From contig JAWXTK010000007.1 in assembly GCA_044433645.1 (NCBI GenBank), forward strand, positions 1 through 64,000: a stretch of 64,000 nt of DNA, read 5' to 3'. This document shows positions 61,701 to 64,000 of the stretch, piece by piece (within the stretch, counting starts at the first letter, position 1; each line of letters begins with the position of its first letter). The notes beneath the pieces are model-generated. The model did not search any database, was not told where the DNA came from, and was given only the letters and a program-made list of their open reading frames with translations. The DNA is from JAWXTK01 sp044433645. GTDB lineage: Bacteria > Bacteroidota > Bacteroidia > Bacteroidales > Rikenellaceae. The translations under genes and the position numbers were made by a program.

Positions 61701-62140
61701 CCCTGAGAAATCTTTAGCACACTACGCACAAATTCCTCACGCTCTACAACGCTCTCTACCAAGGCCTCGGGATAAGTGCACACTATAAGATAGTCACCCT
61801 TAAAATCTTTGAGCGCGTTTAAAGTGCTAGTTCTCTGAATAATACCCGAAGAATCTTGACCTCCAAACTGCACCGAGCGCTTATAACTACTAGGAAAAAA
61901 ACAAACCCTCTCATCGCCTACAAGAGTGTAAAAATCATTACACAGATAAGCAGCATCGTCCTTGTTATCCATAACAAAAACGTGCACACCCCCAGTTTTT
62001 TTAACCACCGAGCTAGCTACAACAGAGAAAGCCGAACCTACCAAGCGTTTTAATTCTATGGTAGTTCGGCTTTTTAATTCTTGAACTAATTTCTCACAAG
62101 AGGCTGTCTTAGAGAAGCTATCTATTAATTCCTCTCCCAC
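58799..62140 (-). CDS. mfd: transcription-repair coupling factor
   Basis: A 1113-residue ATPase that removes stalled RNA polymerase and recruits UvrA. The UvrB-like N-terminal region is residues 1-about 350 (PGQYSLRGGIIDVFSYSEN). The RNA polymerase-interacting domain is near 425-500 (LKVGDYVTHIDHGVGRYGGL). The RecG-like translocase has CGDVGFGKTEVAMRA (Walker A), DEEQKFGV (DExx box) and HQLRGRVGRS. The C-terminal D7 domain is near 970-1100. Length is slightly below E. coli Mfd. It is 6 bases from rng upstream. Confidence 0.98.
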   Translation of the reverse strand: MGEELIDSFSKTASCEKLVQELKSRTTIELKRLVGSAFSVVASSVVKKTGGVHVFVMDNKDDAAYLCNDFYTLVGDERVCFFPSSYKRSVQFGGQDSSGIIQRTSTLNALKDFKGDYLIVCTYPEALVESVVEREEFVRSVLKISQGEKLSQEFVVQVLSESEFTKVDFVSEPGQYSLRGGIIDVFSYSENKPYRLDFFGDEVDSIRRFEIASQLSIEKLEQVDIVPNTKDIENSPSRMSFANFVGEAKYWFSDLDHCLKKFTDIRTKVLAKLEQPSMIDNYVTGAKTFITQSAKMQFLLLTDKAKERVSEVSVDFDCSPQPEFNKKFELLLSDINSRATLGYKTYILSQNKMQIERLDNIMHSLGEKKAVFEALDLRLHTGFISHELKTSYYTDHQIFERYDRYTIKGQFSPSESLTIAELNSLKVGDYVTHIDHGVGRYGGLVRTTENGKTKESIKLVYRDNDVLFVNVHSLHRISRYKDKDSEAPKIYKLGSGAWQKLKNATKKAVKDIARELIALYSKRKASEGFAFSPDTYMQEELEASFMYEDTPDQNSAIAAVKKDMESSQPMDRLVCGDVGFGKTEVAMRAAFKAVADSKQVAVLVPTTILALQHYRSFSKRMRDFPVRVEHISRVKTTKEVNQIKKDLIEGRIDILIGTHKILGKEINFKSLGLLIIDEEQKFGVSAKEKLRQMKVSVDTLTLTATPIPRTLQFSLMGSRDLSVINTPPANRQPIATYSHVFDEQIISDAINEELSRGGQVYFVHNRVQDILQVEAMLKRLVPTARVVVGHGQMNPSQLEKIIMDFIYGQADIFLATTIIENGIDISNANTIIINDAHRFGLSDLHQLRGRVGRSNRKAFCYLLSPPNEVLTDEARRRLRAIEEFSELGSGFNIAMQDLDIRGAGNILGGEQSGYIADIGFETYQKILNEAIQEMKAEDEPEQELDENTQVVIDPERRFITDSHIEIEHEALLPDSYVSQTAEKIKLYREIDAVTSPEQIEVLAKNLTDRFGEMPVAAKRLLQVVTLRSFCVKLGFEKAKVKNGLMILQFIENQQSAYYKSPLFMAIMRYISDKGSKFLLRQSNNRIALTVRDIKDINSASEELEKMWSKILEG

Positions 62141-62146
62141 TGTTTT

Positions 62147-63688
62147 CTATAATTGTTTACCTTTCTTATCAAAAAATTTGCAATCTACAAAACCTGCCGA
62201 CAAAGAACCTTTAACTTTCAGCCACACAAAATACTTAAACATCCATTTCAGTCTTATAGAAAAAAGACCTTTTTTTAAGAAAGCTGCCACAAAAGGGCTA
62301 ACCTCCAAGCTTAAATATTTGTATTTTTTATCCTGAACAAAGTAAGATATTTGATTCTCTATCTGTCTGTCCAGCAGCACCGAAGGCACAATTTTACCCG
62401 TACCCGAACACGTAGGACACACCTCCGAAGATTCGGCCGTCATAACAGGTCTCACCCTTTGACGAGTGATTTGCATAAGCCCAAACTTAGACAAAGGAAG
62501 TATAGTGTGTTTAGCTCTATCGCTAGCCATAAATTTATACATAGCATCATGCAGCGCCTGACGATTATCACCTCTGTGCAGGTCTATGAAATCCACAACT
62601 ATAATACCACCCATATCTCTAAGGCGCAACTGGCGTGCAATCTCCTCGGCAGCAGCTAAGTTCACCTCCATAGAGTTCTGCTCTTGGTCATTGCCTTGTT
62701 TGGCTCTGTTTCCACTATTCACGTCTATAACGTGCATGGCCTCAGTGTGTTCAATGATAAGATAAGCACTCTTTTTAAGCGAAACATACTTAGCAAACAG
62801 AGATTTTATCTGCTTAGAAATATCATAGTTATCAAAGATAGGAACCGAACCCTTATATAGTTTAACTATCTTGCCTTTTTCAGGAGCAATTACGCTTATA
62901 TATTGTTTTATTTCCTCGTGCAGAGTCTTGTCGTTTATCACTATGGTGCTAAACGAACCATTGAGCAAATCACGAATTATCGTGGTAGCTCTATTCATCT
63001 CATGCGAGAGAATGCTAGGTATACTTTCCGTTTTCAGCTTTGTAAGAGCTGCTTCCCACTTTTTCACAAGTGAGGTTATGTCTTGAGCTATATCAACCTC
63101 ACTTTGGCCTACTGCCGCAGTTCTGATGATAACGCCGTAATTTCTAGGTAGAACAGAGTCTACGATTTTCTTCAATCTCTTTTTCTCCTCATTTGAGCGA
63201 ATTTTTTGCGAGATTGAGATTTTATTTAGGAAAGGTATTAACACTACATGACGACCTGCCAAGGAAATCTCCGAGGTTAGTCTAGGGCCCTTAGTCGATA
63301 TAGCCTCCTTGGCAATCTGCACCAAAATAGGCTGACCCACAGCTAGTTGATTAGCTATCTTACCCGACTTGGCCATAGGCTCGCGAGAGAGTCTCACGGC
63401 ACTAAAACGAAGATTTTTCTTAGCCGTTACGCCACCTACGTATTTGTGTATAGCCTCAAACTGTGGTCCTAAATCAAGGTAATGGATAAAGGCATCCTTC
63501 TCTGAACCTATGCTTATAAAAGCAGCATTTAGTCCAGGCATTATTTTTTTGACCTTACCTAGATAAATATCACCCACAGCAAAACCAACTTGGCACTTTT
63601 CGACATTAAGTTCAACCAACTTTTTGTCCTCGGCAAGTGCAATATTGATTACTTCGGGTGTTACATCTATTATTAATTCTTTATTCAT
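62147..63688 (-). CDS. rng: ribonuclease G/E family
   Basis: A 513-residue endoribonuclease of the RNase E/G catalytic-core type. The S1 domain spans about 38-125 (GDIYLGKVKKIMPGLNAAF). The DNase I-like site has HVIDVNSGN and GGIIVVDFIDL, providing Mg-binding Asp residues. The Zn-link is CPTCSGTGK. There is no long C-terminal scaffold, so it is RNase G-like and acts in rRNA maturation and mRNA decay. A strong hairpin lies in its leader, 25 bases ahead. Confidence 0.96.
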   Translation of the reverse strand: MNKELIIDVTPEVINIALAEDKKLVELNVEKCQVGFAVGDIYLGKVKKIMPGLNAAFISIGSEKDAFIHYLDLGPQFEAIHKYVGGVTAKKNLRFSAVRLSREPMAKSGKIANQLAVGQPILVQIAKEAISTKGPRLTSEISLAGRHVVLIPFLNKISISQKIRSNEEKKRLKKIVDSVLPRNYGVIIRTAAVGQSEVDIAQDITSLVKKWEAALTKLKTESIPSILSHEMNRATTIIRDLLNGSFSTIVINDKTLHEEIKQYISVIAPEKGKIVKLYKGSVPIFDNYDISKQIKSLFAKYVSLKKSAYLIIEHTEAMHVIDVNSGNRAKQGNDQEQNSMEVNLAAAEEIARQLRLRDMGGIIVVDFIDLHRGDNRQALHDAMYKFMASDRAKHTILPLSKFGLMQITRQRVRPVMTAESSEVCPTCSGTGKIVPSVLLDRQIENQISYFVQDKKYKYLSLEVSPFVAAFLKKGLFSIRLKWMFKYFVWLKVKGSLSAGFVDCKFFDKKGKQL

Positions 63689-63712
63689 TGTTTACTTACT
63701 TATCTGAAACAG

Positions 63713-63752
63713 ATAAACCTAAAGAGCTCAAAAAAAGCATCTTTAGGTTTAT
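63713..63752 (-). promoter_or_regulatory. 13-bp hairpin in the rng leader
   Basis: ATAAACCTAAAGA (63713-63725, + strand) is the exact reverse complement of 63740-63752. The 14-base loop is U-rich in the minus-strand transcript. No U-tract follows, so it is not an ordinary terminator. RNase E leaders in E. coli carry hairpins used for self-cleavage. Confidence 0.6.
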
Positions 63753-63776
63753 ATGACTCATTACATAAACGACTAC

Positions 63777-63869
63777 CTATTTTTTCTTTTTGTGTCTATT
63801 TTTTCTAAGACGTTTTTTTCTTTTGTGGGTAGCCATTTTATGCCCTTTTCTTTTTTTTCCGCTTGGCAT
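63777..63869 (-). CDS. AURKAIP1/COX24-domain small basic protein
   Basis: A 30-residue protein, MPSGKKRKGHKMATHKRKKR then LRKNRHKKKK, more than half Lys/Arg. It matches the tiny Bacteroidota proteins with an AURKAIP1/COX24 C-terminal-like domain. The mitochondrial AURKAIP1 is ribosomal protein mS38, so ribosome association is likely but unproven here. Too short for standard gene thresholds. It lies between the HU gene and rng on the same strand. Confidence 0.85.
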   Translation of the reverse strand: MPSGKKRKGHKMATHKRKKRLRKNRHKKKK

Positions 63870-63904
63870 GACTTAAATTTTATTGGTTGTTAATATATTT
63901 TCTA

Positions 63905-64000
63905 TTATTTAGCACCTTTTACCTTAGCAGAAAAACTTTTTGAAGGTTTAAATGCTGGAATGTTGTGTGCAGGAATAGTAATAGTTGTGTTTTTAGAGAT
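63905..64000 (-). CDS. hup: HU-family DNA-binding protein (C-terminal end)
   Basis: The last 31 codons of a gene that continues beyond the window. ITIPAHNIPAFKPSKSFSAK is the C-terminal beta-arm and tail of HU/IHF proteins (usual form ..IPARxxPAFKPGK..). It binds and bends DNA in the nucleoid. It precedes the small AURKAIP1-type gene and rng. Confidence 0.9.
   Translation of the reverse strand: MSKNTTITIPAHNIPAFKPSKSFSAKVKGAK

Overview
The window comes from a low-GC member of the Bacteroidota, most likely order Bacteroidales. Several signs agree. Promoters follow the phylum consensus, TTTG then about 19-22 bases then TAnnTTTG, and most genes lack a Shine-Dalgarno sequence. The 16S rRNA 5' end is of Bacteroidales type. 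Characteristic gene blocks are present: bamD-rpoZ-coaBC-recN, and coaX-OMP-TPR-lptC-CNNM-ppiD. No phage, transposase, plasmid or CRISPR material was seen. This is compact chromosomal core sequence with one unusual accessory operon and several families of small structured intergenic elements.

Layout. 1-663: 5' end of a 16S rRNA gene (minus strand) with three tandem promoters, each followed by a boxA-like sequence. 664-2451: MFS exporter and ispF. 2585-4036: dipeptidase pepD. 4166-8901: a five-gene minus-strand operon of circularly permuted ATP-grasp, alpha-E protein, transglutaminase, intact M14 (AstE/AspA-like) metallohydrolase, and a second M14 paralogue that has lost its metal ligands and catalytic Glu. 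9189-10361: cation/proton antiporter. 10890-11251: tRNA cluster Thr-Tyr-Gly-Thr without the usual tuf gene. 11442-14699: mgsA and a tandem pair of sulfatases. 14775-15407: rpmI-rplT. 15648-19303: HAD phosphatase, tsaB, PASTA protein, RluD-type pseudouridine synthase. 19466-22055: sodB and two FKBP-type lipoproteins. 22199-26704: ychF, gltX, dprA, tatD. 26685-30751: recN, coaBC, rpoZ-like, bamD. 30960-34940: alpha-oxoamine synthase (SPT/KBL family), engB, prs, tRNA-Ser, small beta-barrel protein. 35055-36135: prfB with a programmed +1 frameshift. 36207-36541: possible non-coding RNA. 36584-41389: recJ, ABC-F ATPase, iron alcohol dehydrogenase. 41516-51003: mutS2, MlaD-like, cell-wall amidase, lptD, M3 peptidase. 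51295-64000: a long minus-strand run of ppiD, CNNM transporter, lptC, TPR protein, OMP, coaX, mfd, rng, a 30-residue AURKAIP1/COX24-type protein and the end of an HU gene.

Functional themes. Much of the window serves envelope biogenesis (bamD, lptC, lptD, MlaD-like, amidase, ppiD, FKBPs, OMPs), translation (tRNAs, rpmI, rplT, gltX, tsaB, prfB, engB, ychF, rluD, rng) and DNA maintenance (recN, recJ, mutS2, dprA, mfd).

The points most worth following are: the ATP-grasp/transglutaminase/M14 operon with its paired active and degenerate M14 proteins; two families of about 120-bp palindromic repeats whose seven copies all sit in the sense direction just after a stop codon; and a promoter-to-terminator non-coding unit between prfB and recJ.
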